DNA of 64,000 bases from NCBI RefSeq assembly GCF_000298215.1, contig NZ_BAHD01000022.1, positions 1-64,000 on the forward strand, in the 5' to 3' direction. This document shows positions 1-10,300 of the stretch, piece after piece. The DNA is from Kineosphaera limosa NBRC 100340 (GTDB lineage Bacteria; Actinomycetota; Actinomycetes; Actinomycetales; Dermatophilaceae). Made by a program: the position numbers and the translations under genes. Each line of letters begins with the position of its first letter. Position 1 is the first letter of the stretch. A model generated the notes under the pieces. That model was given only the letters and a program-made list of their open reading frames with translations, was not told the origin of the DNA and did no database searches.

Positions 1-252
1 CTGCGGTGGGTTTCATACGGAAACACTATCGAACAGGATTTGTAACAGCAACGCCATTAATTGCTGAAACCCACTGCAGCACAAGCGGATTCAGATTGCC
101 TGAATGGGCCGCGAGTTCCGTTGGGGCGCAGGCAATCTCGTGGCCATTTGTTCGACTCCCAGCAGGGTGACCTGCATCACATTCTGTGTAGGCCGTCGTA
201 GGCTCGGCCACCGCAGTGGCTCCGCCGGACAGTCGAAGAGACCCGGCGCCCC
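1..252. other. AT-richer left edge with inverted repeat
   Basis: No convincing gene was found. The first ~80 bases are visibly less GC-rich than the rest. They contain a 15-base inverted repeat with one mismatch: CTGCGGTGGGTTTCA at 1-15 and TGAAACCCACTGCAG at 65-79. A short antisense open frame over 26-211 has weak codon bias and no recognisable family. This could be a decayed gene end, a hairpin, or the edge of something outside the window. Confidence 0.3.
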
Positions 253-1239
253 TCAGGTGGTGCGGCGGGTGACCGGGGAGAGGGCTTCCTGGCCGGAGAG
301 CACCGCCAGGGCGTTGCGGGCGGCCAGGTCGGCCATGGCGGAGCGGGTCTCGTGCGTGGCTGACCCGAGGTGCGGGAGGAGGACGACGTTCTCCAGGTCG
401 AAGAGGTCGGGGTGGATCGTCGGCTCGTCCTCGTAGACGTCCAGGCCTGCGCCTGCGATCGTGCCGTCGCGCAGGGCCGCAGCGAGCGAGGCCTCATCGA
501 CCACCGGGCCGCGGGAGGTGTTGACCAGATACGCGGTCGGTTTCATCGCGGCCAGCGCTGCCGCGTCGATGAGGTGGTACGTCGAGTCCGGGCGACCCTG
601 CGGCACCAGCGGGCAGTGCACCGAGACGACATCCGCCCGGGCCAGCAGCTCTTCGGTTGCCAGCCGGGTCGCCGACAGCTCCGCCTCCGCGGCAGGGTCC
701 ATCGGGCTGCGACCGCTGTAGACGATCTCCATGCCGAATGCCCGCGCCCGCCGCGCCGTCGCGATGCCGATGAGGCCCGGTCCGATGATGCCCAGCGTCT
801 TGCCTTGCAGGCTTGTGCCGAGCAGATAGAACATGCCCCAACGCCACGGCTCTCCCGAACGCACTTCCCGCTCGGCCTCCCCGAACCGACGGGTCGCCAT
901 GAGCATCAGCCCGAAGGCCGTGTCCGCCGTCGTATCCGTGAGCACCCCAGGGGTGTTCGTCGCGACGACGCCTCGCGATTCGCAGGCCGCCACGTCGAGG
1001 TTGTCGTAGCCGACCGCCACATTCGCCACCACCAGCAGTTGGTCGCCCGCCGCGTCCAGCAACTCGCCGTCGACCCGGTCGGTCAGCAGCGTGACGATCG
1101 CGTCGGCCCCCGCCACCGCCGCCAGCACCTGCTCCCGGCTCGGCGGCTGCTCCTGCTCCCAGGCGATCACCTCGTGCTGCTCGCGCAGCAGTTCCAGACC
1201 CGATGCCGGGATGCGGTTGGTGACGACGACGCGGGCCAT
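253..1239 (-). CDS. D-2-hydroxyacid dehydrogenase (glyoxylate/hydroxypyruvate reductase type)
   Basis: A 328-residue NAD(P)H-dependent D-isomer-specific 2-hydroxyacid dehydrogenase, probably reducing glyoxylate or hydroxypyruvate in the cytosol. The nucleotide-binding loop GPGLIG lies at about residues 153-158. The catalytic Arg is in NTSRGPVVDE (about 243), the Glu in DVYEDEP (about 270-272) and the His in LLPHLGS (about 290). The open frame continues 30 codons upstream, but the family N-terminus MARVVVTNRIP starts at 1239, which I chose. It is divergent from a glycerate kinase at 1405, which fits a hydroxypyruvate-to-glycerate-to-phosphoglycerate route. The GyaR-like N-terminus favours glyoxylate/hydroxypyruvate over phosphoglycerate, but substrate is inferred from family only. 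Confidence 0.88.
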   Translation of the reverse strand: MARVVVTNRIPASGLELLREQHEVIAWEQEQPPSREQVLAAVAGADAIVTLLTDRVDGELLDAAGDQLLVVANVAVGYDNLDVAACESRGVVATNTPGVLTDTTADTAFGLMLMATRRFGEAEREVRSGEPWRWGMFYLLGTSLQGKTLGIIGPGLIGIATARRARAFGMEIVYSGRSPMDPAAEAELSATRLATEELLARADVVSVHCPLVPQGRPDSTYHLIDAAALAAMKPTAYLVNTSRGPVVDEASLAAALRDGTIAGAGLDVYEDEPTIHPDLFDLENVVLLPHLGSATHETRSAMADLAARNALAVLSGQEALSPVTRRTT

Positions 1240-1404
1240 GCGGTCTCCTGGTGATCGGTGCCAAGCGAGCGGGCCCCGCCATCGTGTCGTCTCCGGCCGC
1301 CCGCGCGCCAGCCGAGCGAGCGCCGCCAAGACACGGGGGCATCGACAGCGATCGCCTCATAGGCTGACGGGCGAGGATCGGCTGACATGAAGGAGTGGGG
1401 CGGG

Positions 1405-2535
1405 ATGAGCGCAGGACACGTACTGGTCGCGTGTGACAAGTTCAAGGGATCGCTGACCGCGGACGAGGTGCTCGCCCACATCGAGCAGGGCCTGCTGCGC
1501 GCCGACCCCGACCGCGAAGTGCGCACCGTCGTCGTCGCCGACGGCGGCGACGGCACCCTGGCGGCAGCCTTCTCGGCCGGCTTCGATCGGGTGCCGGTCA
1601 CCGTCGAGGGCCCCACTGGTGAGCCCGTCGAGACCGCCTACGCCGTCAAGGACGGGACCGCGGTCGTCGAGATGGCCGACGCGTGCGGCCTGGTCCGCCT
1701 GCCGAACCGCGAGCTCGCCCCCCTGACCGCCTCCAGCCGCGGCGCCGGGCAGGTGCTGGCCGCGGCGCTCGAAGCGGGCGTGCAGCGCATCGTCTTCGGC
1801 GTCGGCGGCAGCGCCTCCACCGACGGCGGCGCCGGCCTGCTGCAGGCCCTCGGCGCCCGGCTGCTCGACGCGCAGGGCAACGAGGTCGCCGTCGGCGGTG
1901 GGCCGCTCGGGCAACTCGCCCGCATCGACCTCGACGACCTGCACCCGCGCCTGCGCGACGTGCAGCTGACCCTGGCCAGCGACGTCAACAATCCACTGCT
2001 CGGCGACCAAGGTGCCGTCGCGATCTTCGCTCCGCAGAAGGGCGCCGACGCGGCCCAACAAGAGCAGCTGGAGGCGGCGCTGACCACCTTCTCCGACCTC
2101 GTCACCGCGGCCGTCGGTCGCGACGACACGCAGCGCCCCGGAGCCGGAGCTGCCGGCGGGGTCGGCTACGCCGCCATGGCCGCGCTCGGCGCCGACATGC
2201 GCCCCGGCATCGAGCTGATGCTCGACCTCACCGGCTTCGACGCGATGCTGCCCGGGGCGACGCTCGTCGTGACCGGAGAGGGTTCGCTCGACGAGCAGAC
2301 TTTGCTCGGCAAGGCCCCCGCCGGGGTTGCCGCCGCCGCCCGCGCGCAGGGCATCCCCGTCGTCGCCGTCTGCGGACGTTCGCTGCTGACCGCGCAACAG
2401 GCCGCCGACTCCGGCATCGAACAGGTCTACGCCCTCACCGACCTCGAGCCCGACCCGAGCGTCTGCATGCGCGACGCGGGGCGCCTGCTCACCGACCTCG
2501 CCGAGCGCGTCGGCCGCGAGCACCCCCGCGGCTGA
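1405..2535 (+). CDS. Glycerate kinase
   Basis: A 376-residue glycerate kinase of the GlxK/GarK family, which phosphorylates D-glycerate with ATP to 2-phosphoglycerate (3-phosphoglycerate in some members). The N-terminal VACDKFKGSLTADEV and the VADGGDGTLAA motif are family hallmarks, followed by the Gly-rich GVGGSASTDGGAG stretch. An ATG lies at 1387, but AGGAG at 1391-1395 sits 9 bases before the ATG at 1405 (MSAGHVLVACDK), so I take 1405. It is divergent from the glyoxylate/hydroxypyruvate reductase, and together they can feed C2/C3 hydroxyacids, including products of glcDEF at 15-20 kb, into glycolysis. No operator was recognised in the short gap. Confidence 0.92.
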   Translation: MSAGHVLVACDKFKGSLTADEVLAHIEQGLLRADPDREVRTVVVADGGDGTLAAAFSAGFDRVPVTVEGPTGEPVETAYAVKDGTAVVEMADACGLVRLPNRELAPLTASSRGAGQVLAAALEAGVQRIVFGVGGSASTDGGAGLLQALGARLLDAQGNEVAVGGGPLGQLARIDLDDLHPRLRDVQLTLASDVNNPLLGDQGAVAIFAPQKGADAAQQEQLEAALTTFSDLVTAAVGRDDTQRPGAGAAGGVGYAAMAALGADMRPGIELMLDLTGFDAMLPGATLVVTGEGSLDEQTLLGKAPAGVAAAARAQGIPVVAVCGRSLLTAQQAADSGIEQVYALTDLEPDPSVCMRDAGRLLTDLAERVGREHPRG

Positions 2536-2571
2536 GGCAGTGGACCAGGGAGTGACCAGAGCCGGCGCCAC

Positions 2572-3960
2572 ATGATCGTCACGGCGAACCGCCTCGCCGC
2601 GCGCATCCCCTACGACGTGATGCGGGCCTGGCTGCACGAGGCGGGGCTGTCGGCGTTGCTGCGGGTGGGGACCGACGGGTGGGTGTTCGCCGACGTGCTC
2701 GCCGACGGCGACGATGTCGTGCACCGGGTGGGGGAGCGGGTCGGCGCCGGCAGGCTGTGCGCGGATCTGGCCGCCGTGCAGGCCAGGCACGAGAGGCGCC
2801 AGGGTCACGAGAGCGACGAGAGCGCCGTGTACGTCGGGACTGCGGGGATGACGTATCGGTGCCCGGCGTCGCCCGACGGTCCGACGGATCCGCAGGTCCG
2901 CGAGCTCGACCCGGAGGAATTGCCCGTGCGCCTGGCGGGGCCCCTGCTCACGGGCCTGGGCGAAGAACAGACCGCCGCCGGGCGCGAGGTCGCCCTCGTC
3001 GCGGGCCCGGGTGACCGGGCCGTCGCGTGGGTGGATCGGAGCCGGATCCCCGTGGCGGCGACCGTGGTGGACGCGAGCCCGAGCAGGCCGGTCACGCTCG
3101 TGCGCACGAGCGTCGACCCCGAGGTGGGTTTCGGTGAGCAGGGCGCCCACAGCCTCGCGCAGGAGTGGGCCGCCGGCGACCAGGTCGCCGCGCTCGTGCT
3201 GACCTTCGACTGGGAGGGCACCCATCTGCACGCCTACGACGGGTCCGTGCCCGTCGCGCACCACTTGTGGGCGGCAGGCGAATTCGTCGGGCGAGAGTTC
3301 CTGCCGAGCTACCTGCCGGCAGCGACTGCCTGGCAGGTGCTGACCGCGAGCTACGGGCTCGACTGGGCCGACCTGCCCGCCCTCGGCGATCGTCAGGGGC
3401 CGCGGCCAAAGCGGGTCCTCGCCGTTCCGGACGCCGAGTGGCCCACCGGCCCACCGGCCCGCGTCGTGCGCTCCATGCTGGCGGCGGCCGGCCTCGACCC
3501 CGACGCCCTGGCGCCGGCGGTCCTGCAGGAGCTGGTGTACGGCCCGGGCGACCCCACCGACCGCATCGCCCCCGCGCCCCTCCCGCCGTGGCCCCACGCC
3601 TCGGAGGCTGAAGAGACTGTCCGGGCGCCGCATCGCGGCCACTCAAGCGGACCACGGCACCAGCTGCTCGTCGAGACCTGGCGCTCGTGGGTCGCCGGCG
3701 AGGCCACGCCCTGGCCCGCGGGGACGCTGCGTGCCACGGCGTTCGAGGTCGCCATCGGTTTCGTCTTCCTCCCGCTGACGCTGGCCTACTCGGTCGATCT
3801 CGTCGGCCAGATCGTCGCGGGCGAAGCCGGCCCGTCGTCATGGCTGCTGCTGCTCGCAGTGCTGGTCATCGTGCCCCTGCCCGCCGCGCTCGCGTGGCGC
3901 CGGCTGCGCCGACTCCTGGGCCTCCACCGACCCGACGCCGACCGACCCGAGACCGAGTAG
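2572..3960 (+). CDS. Uncharacterised protein with C-terminal membrane hairpin
   Basis: A 462-residue protein I do not recognise. The first ~370 residues are soluble, mixed alpha/beta in character, with no catalytic motif visible. The C-terminus has two hydrophobic segments (starting near AFEVAIGFVFLPLTLAYSV and near SSWLLLLAVLVIVPLPAALAW) joined by a short loop, then an Arg-rich tail. This suggests a protein anchored by a membrane hairpin. It follows the glycerate kinase by 36 bases on the same strand, so may share its transcript. The ATG at 2572 has only a distant GGGAG upstream. Codon bias supports a real gene. Confidence 0.7.
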   Translation: MIVTANRLAARIPYDVMRAWLHEAGLSALLRVGTDGWVFADVLADGDDVVHRVGERVGAGRLCADLAAVQARHERRQGHESDESAVYVGTAGMTYRCPASPDGPTDPQVRELDPEELPVRLAGPLLTGLGEEQTAAGREVALVAGPGDRAVAWVDRSRIPVAATVVDASPSRPVTLVRTSVDPEVGFGEQGAHSLAQEWAAGDQVAALVLTFDWEGTHLHAYDGSVPVAHHLWAAGEFVGREFLPSYLPAATAWQVLTASYGLDWADLPALGDRQGPRPKRVLAVPDAEWPTGPPARVVRSMLAAAGLDPDALAPAVLQELVYGPGDPTDRIAPAPLPPWPHASEAEETVRAPHRGHSSGPRHQLLVETWRSWVAGEATPWPAGTLRATAFEVAIGFVFLPLTLAYSVDLVGQIVAGEAGPSSWLLLLAVLVIVPLPAALAWRRLRRLLGLHRPDADRPETE

Positions 3961-4030
3961 ACGCGCCGTAGCCCTCAGGAGGCGGGGGCGGCCAGGTTCG
4001 GGTCGCGGATTCCTATGGCGAAGGGCGACG

Positions 4031-4070
4031 TGCAACTGCGTACACAGATAACTATAGGTACACTGGGAGC
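4031..4070 (+). promoter_or_regulatory. Promoter/operator of the toxin-antitoxin locus
   Basis: A TATAGG hexamer at 4054-4059 with TGCAAC at 4031-4036 (17-base spacer) resembles a -10/-35 pair. GTACAC is repeated at 4040-4045 and 4058-4063, flanking an A/T-rich core, a plausible antitoxin binding site. The expected start of transcription would lie within a few bases of the antitoxin ATG (4071), suggesting a leaderless or near-leaderless mRNA. This is inference from spacing only. Confidence 0.4.
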
Positions 4071-4352
4071 ATGACGGAACCCAGCACGCTCACAGGGCAA
4101 ATCACCACTCGTCAGCTGCGAGAGCAGCTCTCGGATGTGCTGGGCCGCGCTGCGTATGCGGGTGAGCGCATCGGCATTACCCGGCATGGAAAGTTGTCTG
4201 CGGTCGTGATCGGCGTCGAGGATCTCGAGGAGCTCGAGGAGTTCGAGATGTCCCAGGATCTCGCCGCCTACCGCGCAGCCAAGGCGGAAGACGATGGCGA
4301 GCGAGTCTCGGCCGTGGAGCTGCGTCGCCAGCTCGCGGACGATGCTTCATGA
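4071..4352 (+). CDS. Type II antitoxin, Phd/YefM family
   Basis: A 93-residue antitoxin of the Phd/YefM fold. The N-terminal DNA-binding part (TTRQLREQLSDVLGRAAYAG, written in full up to about residue 34) is followed by the family segment ERIGITRHGKLSAVVIG. The acidic C-terminal tail is of the kind that wraps the toxin. Its stop codon overlaps the toxin ATG in an ATGA (4349-4352), the usual translational coupling. It would repress its own promoter and neutralise the RelE-type toxin. The partner gene is frameshifted here, so it may now be a solitary antitoxin. Confidence 0.85.
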   Translation: MTEPSTLTGQITTRQLREQLSDVLGRAAYAGERIGITRHGKLSAVVIGVEDLEELEEFEMSQDLAAYRAAKAEDDGERVSAVELRRQLADDAS

Positions 4353-4608
4353 CGCGATACGCCATCGAGTACACCCGCGCCGCCGCACGCCAGATGGCCA
4401 AGCTCGATCGCCCGACGCGGGAACCCTGCTGAACGCTATCGATGAACTCGGACAGGAGCCGCGCCCAAAAGGGTGCCGCAAGCTCACCGGTGAAGAAGCG
4501 TGGCGTGTGCGCATCGGCAGCTTTCGCGTGATCTACGAGATCGCCGACGCGCGATTGACCGTCACGGTGGTGCGCGCCGGGCATCGCCGCGACGTCTATC
4601 GCCGCTGA
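4349..4608 (+). pseudogene. RelE/ParE-family toxin, frameshifted
   Basis: The first 24 codons from ATG 4349 (MTRYAIEYTRAAARQMAKLD...) match the RelE toxin N-terminus, but that frame stops at 4430-4432. The rest of the toxin (LLNAIDELGQEPRPKG..., WRVRIGSFRVIYEI..., VVRAGHRRDVYRR) continues in another frame from about 4423 to the stop at 4606-4608. Length from ATG to the distal stop is 260 bases, one short of a whole number of codons, so a single base appears deleted near 4418-4423. Restored, the product would be about 86 residues, normal for RelE mRNA interferases. There is no slippery heptamer, so programmed frameshifting is unlikely. It is either an inactivated toxin or a sequencing error. 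Confidence 0.85.
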
Positions 4609-4624
4609 CCCGCTCGGCGTGCTG

Positions 4625-5758
4625 TCAACCGCCCCAGACGCCGGTCGCCCAGGCCCGCTCGACGATGTCGGCGTAGGGCGCGGGGTCCAAGCCTTGGGCG
4701 GCGAGCCACGCGTCGTCGTTGACGCTCGCGTCGTAGCGCTCCGTGCCGTCGCAGACGAGGCTGACGATGCTCCCCGACCGCCCGGCGGCCACGAGTTCGC
4801 ACGCCAGATACAGCGCGCCGTAAAGGTTGGTGCCCGTCGAGGGGCCGCTGCGCCGACCGAAGCGGGCGGCGAGGAAGCGCATCGCCGCGACCGAGGCCGC
4901 GTCGGGGATGCCGAGCATCCGGTCAACGACCCCCGGCTCGAAACTCGGCTCGACCCGCGGCCGCCCGATCCCCTCGATCCGCGAGCCCCGCGCGCTCGGC
5001 GCCTCCTCACCGGCGAAGGCCGGCAGGAAGGCCGAACCCTCCGGATCGACGACCGCCAGGGCTGTGTCGTAGCCGCGATAGCGCAGGTAGCGCCCGATCG
5101 TCGCGCTCGTGCCGCCCGTGCCCGCGCCGACGACGATCCACTCCGGCACCGGGTGCGGCTCGAGCGCCAGCTGAGTGAAGATCGACTCCGCGATGTTGTT
5201 GTTGCCGCGCCAGTCGGTCGCCCGCGCCGCGTTGGTGAACTGGTCGAGGTAGTGCCCGTCGCACTCCGCGGCGAGCCGCCGCGCGACGTCGTACACCTCG
5301 CCCGGATCGTCGACGAGGTGGGCGCGACCGCCCTCGCGCTCGATGAGCGCCACCTTCTCCGGGCTCGTCGTGCGCGCCATGACGGCGACGAACGGCAGCC
5401 CGAGCATCGCCGCGACGTGCGCCTCGCTGATCGCCGTCGACCCACTGCTCGCCTCGACGATCGTCGTACCCGGCCCGATGAGGCCGTTGCAGATGCCGTA
5501 GAGGAAGAGGCTGCGCGCCAGGCGGTGCTTGAGGCTGCCCGTGGGGTGCGTCGACTCGTCCTTGAGATAGACCGTCACCTGCGGCGCCGACGCACCGGAC
5601 TCGGCGGGGACGGGCAGCGGTAGGCGCAGCAGGTGAGTGTCGGCGCTGCGGTTCGCATCGGCGGTCAGGGCCTGCACGGCGGCGTGGACCCAGGCGCGGT
5701 CGATGGGGCGCATTGTCGGAACGTCGCGGATCGGAGCAGGTGAGGGCGTGCGGGTCAT
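4625..5758 (-). CDS. PLP-dependent cysteine synthase-family protein (probable L-cysteine desulfhydrase)
   Basis: A 377-residue fold-type II PLP enzyme. Lys77 in HPTGSLKHR is the predicted Schiff-base lysine; [10 protein letters not shown] (about 103-112) binds substrate and GAGTGGTS (211-218) the PLP phosphate. The layout resembles the mycobacterial Cds1 (Rv3684) cysteine desulfhydrase group more than CysK or CysM, so release of sulfide, pyruvate and ammonia from cysteine is the likely reaction. I use ATG 5758; a GTG at 5767, preceded by a strong GGGGAGGGGG, is a serious alternative. It lies 47 bases downstream of, and on the same strand as, an APC permease, suggesting amino-acid import coupled to catabolism. 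Confidence 0.8.
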   Translation of the reverse strand: MTRTPSPAPIRDVPTMRPIDRAWVHAAVQALTADANRSADTHLLRLPLPVPAESGASAPQVTVYLKDESTHPTGSLKHRLARSLFLYGICNGLIGPGTTIVEASSGSTAISEAHVAAMLGLPFVAVMARTTSPEKVALIEREGGRAHLVDDPGEVYDVARRLAAECDGHYLDQFTNAARATDWRGNNNIAESIFTQLALEPHPVPEWIVVGAGTGGTSATIGRYLRYRGYDTALAVVDPEGSAFLPAFAGEEAPSARGSRIEGIGRPRVEPSFEPGVVDRMLGIPDAASVAAMRFLAARFGRRSGPSTGTNLYGALYLACELVAAGRSGSIVSLVCDGTERYDASVNDDAWLAAQGLDPAPYADIVERAWATGVWGG

Positions 5759-5805
5759 GACAGACACTGTGCCCCCTCCCCAGAACGGCGGTGTGGTGGG
5801 GCGGG

Positions 5806-7224
5806 TCAGCGGCGGCCCATGCGCCGGATGAGTTCCTCCTCCGCTCCCGGGCCGGGCGTGACCTTGACGAGCCGGGAGGCGAAGTAGACCCCGATGATCG
5901 TCCACGCGCCGATGATGACCCACTCGTACGGCCAGGTGAGCGCCGCCGGGGCGCCCGGCATGAAGAGCGCCGCCATGCCGGCGGAGAGCACGACGGCTAC
6001 GATCCCGAGACCGACGCCACCGGGGGCGCGGAAGGGGCGCTCCATCTCCGGCTCGCGGCGACGCAGGATGACGAAGCTGATCGCCACCATGAGCCACGCG
6101 AGGATGATCGCCAGGCCGCCGGCGTTGACGAGCCACACGAGGGTCTTGCGACCGAAGAACGGGGCGATCATCGACAAGACGCCGATGAAGACGATGGCGT
6201 TCGCCGGCGTCTTGAACTTCGGGTGCAGCGCCGCGAACCACGGCGGCAGCATGCCGGTGCGGGCCATCGCGTAGATGAGTCGGCTCGCCCCGATGAGGAA
6301 GCCGTTCCATGAGGTGAGCAGCCCGGCGATGCCGCCGAGCACGAGGACCGTGCCCATCATGGGTGAGTTCCACAGGGCGACCATTCCGTCGGCGGCCGCG
6401 AGCTCGGAGGCGGCAAGCATCTCGACCGGCAGCGAGGAGCCGATCGTCACCATGATCATCACGTACCAGAAGATCGCCATGAAGACCGAGACGAGCAGCA
6501 CCTGGCCGATCTTGCGGTACTCCAGGTTGATCTCTTCCGCGGACTGCGGGACGACGTCGAAGCCGACGAAGAGGAAGGGCGTCGCCACGAGCACGCTGAT
6601 GAGCCCAGCCGCGCCGCCGATGAAGAGCGGCTGCATGTTGTCCGTCGAGCCGCCGACGAACGAGCCGGTGAGCAGGACGACGCCGACGAGGAGGAGGAAG
6701 CCGACGGCGACGCTCTGGAAGACCGCGGCCTGCTTGACGCCGAAGTAGTTGAGCGCCGTCATGATGATCGCGGTGACGACGCCGACGGCGACCCAGCTCG
6801 CGTACACCTCGTAGCCCGCGACGCTGTACATGTAGCCGACGAGCATGTCGGGGAAGAGGTAGAGCACCGTCTGTGGGATGGCGACGGCCTCGAAGGCGAC
6901 GACGCTGACGTAGCCGAGCACGAGGCTCCAGCTCGTGAAGAACGCCGCGCGCGAGCCCATGGCCCGGAGGGCGTAGTTGTGGGCGCCGCCGACGCTCGGC
7001 ATCGCCGCGACGAGTTCGGCGTAGGTGAGGGCGATGAGCAGGACGATCGCGCCGCCGATGATGAAGGCGAGGGCGGCGCCGAACGTGCCGGCGGATTCGA
7101 GGAAGCCGCCGGTGAGGACGATCCAGCCGAAGCCGATCATCGCGCCGAAGGCGACGGCCATGACATCCCAACGACCCAGGACGCGATCCAGGGTGGCGTC
7201 GTCGTGCGGCTCGGTGTTGTCCAC
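5806..7224 (-). CDS. APC-superfamily amino acid permease
   Basis: A 472-residue polytopic membrane protein with about 12 hydrophobic segments. It opens with the APC signature [18 protein letters not shown], and [10 protein letters not shown] and [15 protein letters not shown] (C-terminal) are soluble. It probably exchanges or imports an amino acid or amine with protons. The start is a GTG at 7224, preceded closely by AGGAGG; no ATG upstream fits. The gene is divergent from pyc and runs into the PLP enzyme at 5758, so the two likely form an operon. The substrate is unknown; a sulfur amino acid would fit the neighbour, but this is inference. Confidence 0.85.
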   Translation of the reverse strand: MDNTEPHDDATLDRVLGRWDVMAVAFGAMIGFGWIVLTGGFLESAGTFGAALAFIIGGAIVLLIALTYAELVAAMPSVGGAHNYALRAMGSRAAFFTSWSLVLGYVSVVAFEAVAIPQTVLYLFPDMLVGYMYSVAGYEVYASWVAVGVVTAIIMTALNYFGVKQAAVFQSVAVGFLLLVGVVLLTGSFVGGSTDNMQPLFIGGAAGLISVLVATPFLFVGFDVVPQSAEEINLEYRKIGQVLLVSVFMAIFWYVMIMVTIGSSLPVEMLAASELAAADGMVALWNSPMMGTVLVLGGIAGLLTSWNGFLIGASRLIYAMARTGMLPPWFAALHPKFKTPANAIVFIGVLSMIAPFFGRKTLVWLVNAGGLAIILAWLMVAISFVILRRREPEMERPFRAPGGVGLGIVAVVLSAGMAALFMPGAPAALTWPYEWVIIGAWTIIGVYFASRLVKVTPGPGAEEELIRRMGRR

Positions 7225-7377
7225 CTGACCTCCTTGCAGTAGGAGCGAAAGCCAATGACTACCGGACCGGTGAGCCCTTGCGGGAGGTCGGGAGCCACTT
7301 CGTGACCAAGGCGTGACCTGAGTCGCATATCGGTACGATCCGACGCCGGTTCGCGCGCGCCGGTAGCGTGCGCAACC

Positions 7378-10300
7378 GTGGCCACCTCTGCATCCACCGA
7401 GACTTCGCCCGCATCGACTCCGTCGACTCCGCTGGGCCTGCGCAAGATCCTCGTCGCCAACCGCGGCGAGATCGCCATCCGGGCCTTCCGCGCGGCCTAC
7501 GAGCTCGGTGCGCAGTCCGTCGCCGTCTTTCCCTATGAAGACCGCGGTAGCGAGCATCGGCTCAAGGCCGAGGAGAGCTACGAGATCGGCGAGCGCGGCC
7601 ACCCGGTGCGCGCCTACCTCGACCCCGAACTCATCGTGCGCGCCGCCGTCAAGGCCGGCGCCGACGCGGTCTACCCCGGCTACGGCTTTCTCTCGGAGAA
7701 CCCCGAGCTCGCGGAGGCGTGCGCCCGCGAGGGCCTGACGTTCATCGGCCCGGGCGCCGACGTGCTGTCGCTGACCGGCGACAAGTCGCGTGCCATCGCG
7801 GCTGCCAAGGCGGCGGGCGTCCCCACCCTGGAGGGTGTGGCCCCGACCCGCGACGCCGACGAGCTGGTCGCCGCCGCGCAAGGCCTGGACTATCCGCTGT
7901 TCGTCAAGGCGGTCGCCGGTGGTGGCGGGCGCGGGATGCGCCGCGTCGATGAGCCGGAGGCGCTGCGCGAGGCCGTGCAGGCCTGTATGCGGGAGGCGGA
8001 GGGGGCCTTCGGCGATCCGACGGTCTTCGTCGAGCGGGCGGTCGTCGACCCGCGCCACATCGAGGTGCAGATCCTGGCCGACGCCACCGGCGAGGTGATT
8101 CACCTGTTCGAGCGGGACTGCTCGGTGCAGCGCCGGCACCAGAAGGTCGTCGAGATCGCTCCCGCTCCCAACCTCGACCCTGCGATCCGGGAGGCGATCT
8201 GCGCCGACGCCGTGCGCTTCGCCCGGCACATCGGGTACGTCAACGCGGGCACCGTGGAGTTTCTGCTCGACGCCGCCGGGCAGCACCATTTCATCGAGAT
8301 GAACCCGCGTATCCAGGTCGAGCACACGGTGACCGAGGAGGTGACCGACGTCGACCTCGTGCAGTCGCAGATGCGCATCGCGGGCGGCGCCACCCTGGCC
8401 GACCTCGGCCTGTCACAGGAGAGTGTGCGGTTGCGGGGTGCGGCGCTGCAGTGCCGCATCACGACCGAGGACCCGGCCAACGGCTTCCGGCCCGACACCG
8501 GCAAGATCACGACCTACCGCTCTCCGGGTGGCGCGGGCGTGCGCCTCGACGGCGGCACCACCTACGCGGGCGCCACCATCAGCCCGCACTTCGACTCGAT
8601 GCTGGCCAAACTGACCTGCCGCGGCGCCGACTTCCCGGCCGCCGTCGCCCGCGCCGCCCGCGCGGTCGCCGAGTTTCGCATCCGCGGCGTCCGCACCAAC
8701 ATCCCGTTCCTGCAGGCGCTGCTCGACGACCCGGACTTTCGCGCCGGCCTGCTCGACACCTCCTTCATCGAGCGGCATCCGCACCTGCTGACCGCCCGCA
8801 GCTCCGCCGACCGGGGCACCCGCCTGCTGCACTACCTGGCCGACGTCTCGGTCAACCGGCCGCACGGAGCGCTGCCGACGGCGATCGAGCCGCGGTCCAA
8901 GCTGCCGGAGCTGCCCGAAGGCACCCCGGTGCCCGACGGCTCGCGGCAACTGCTGATCTCGCACGGGCCGCAAGGTTTTGCCCGGCGGCTGCGCGAGCAG
9001 AAGAAGGTGGCGGTGACCGACACGACCTTCCGCGACGCCCACCAGTCGCTGCTGGCCACCCGGGTACGCACCTACGACCTGCTGGGAGTCGCCGAGCACG
9101 TCGCCGCGCTCACCCCGCAACTGTTCTCCCTCGAGGCGTGGGGCGGGGCCACCTACGACGTCGCCCTGCGCTTCCTGAGCGAGGACCCGTGGGAGCGGCT
9201 CGCGGCGCTGCGCGAGGCCGTGCCCAACATCTGCCTGCAGATGCTGCTGCGCGGCCGCAACACCGTCGGCTACACCCCCTACCCGACGCAGGTGACCGAC
9301 GCCTTCGTCGCCGAGGCGGCCGCGACCGGCATCGACATCTTCCGCATCTTCGACGCCCTCAACGACGTCGAGCAGATGCGCCCGGCGATCGAGGCCGTGC
9401 GCGCCACCGATTCAGCTGTCGCCGAGGTGGCGCTGTGCTACACCGGCGACCTGTCGAACCCGGGCGAGCGGCTCTACACCCTCGACTACTACCTGCGGCT
9501 GGCCGAACGGATCGTCGAGGCCGGTGCTCATGTGCTGGCCATCAAGGACATGGCGGGGCTGCTGCGAGCGCCCGCGGCGCGCACCTTGGTCACGGCGCTG
9601 CGGGAGCGCTTCGACCTGCCGGTGCACCTGCACACGCACGACACCGCCGGCGGCCAGCTGGCGACGCTGACCGCGGCCATCGACGCCGGGGTCGACGCGG
9701 TGGACGCTGCCTGCGCCGCCCTGGCCGGCACGACCTCGCAGGTCGCGCTCAGCTCCCTGGTGGCCGCGACCGACCACTCGCCGCGCGAGACCGGCCTGTC
9801 GTTGGAGGCCGTGTGTGCGCTGGAGCCCTACTGGGAGGCCGTGCGGCGGGTGTACGCGCCGTTCGAGTCGGGCCTGCCCGCGCCGACCGGGCGGGTCTAC
9901 CGGCACGAAATCCCGGGCGGGCAGCTGAGCAACCTGCGCCAGCAGGCCATCGCGCTGGGCCTGGGGGAGAAGTTCGAGCAGATCGAGGACATGTACGAGG
10001 CGGCCAACCGCATCCTCGGCAACATCGTCAAGGTGACCCCCAGCAGCAAGGTGGTGGGTGACCTCGCGTTGCACCTCGTGGCGGTCGGCGCCGACCCGGC
10101 CGAGTTCGAGGCCGACCCCGCGCGCTTCGACGTGCCCGACTCGGTCATCGGCTTCCTCTCCGGCGAGCTCGGTGACCCGCCCGGCGGGTGGCCCGAGCCG
10201 TTCCGCACGAAGGCCCTGGCGGGACGCACGATCAAGCCGGCCGCGGCCGACCTCGACGAGGAGGCGCTGCACGGGTTGGCCACCGACCGGCGGGCCACGC

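Noticed and set aside
1357-3642. Very long open frame antisense to the glycerate kinase gene and its neighbour
   Set aside because: It is a GC-codon shadow: its translation is low complexity (Gly, Arg, Ala, Val) with no domain, while the sense strand carries clear motifs. Similar long antisense frames over clpB, nagE, pyc and GH42 were rejected for the same reason.
4418-4432. Programmed frameshift in the toxin gene
   Set aside because: CGG GAA CCC TGC TGA has no X-XXY-YYZ slippery site or following pseudoknot, and the change needed equals one missing base.
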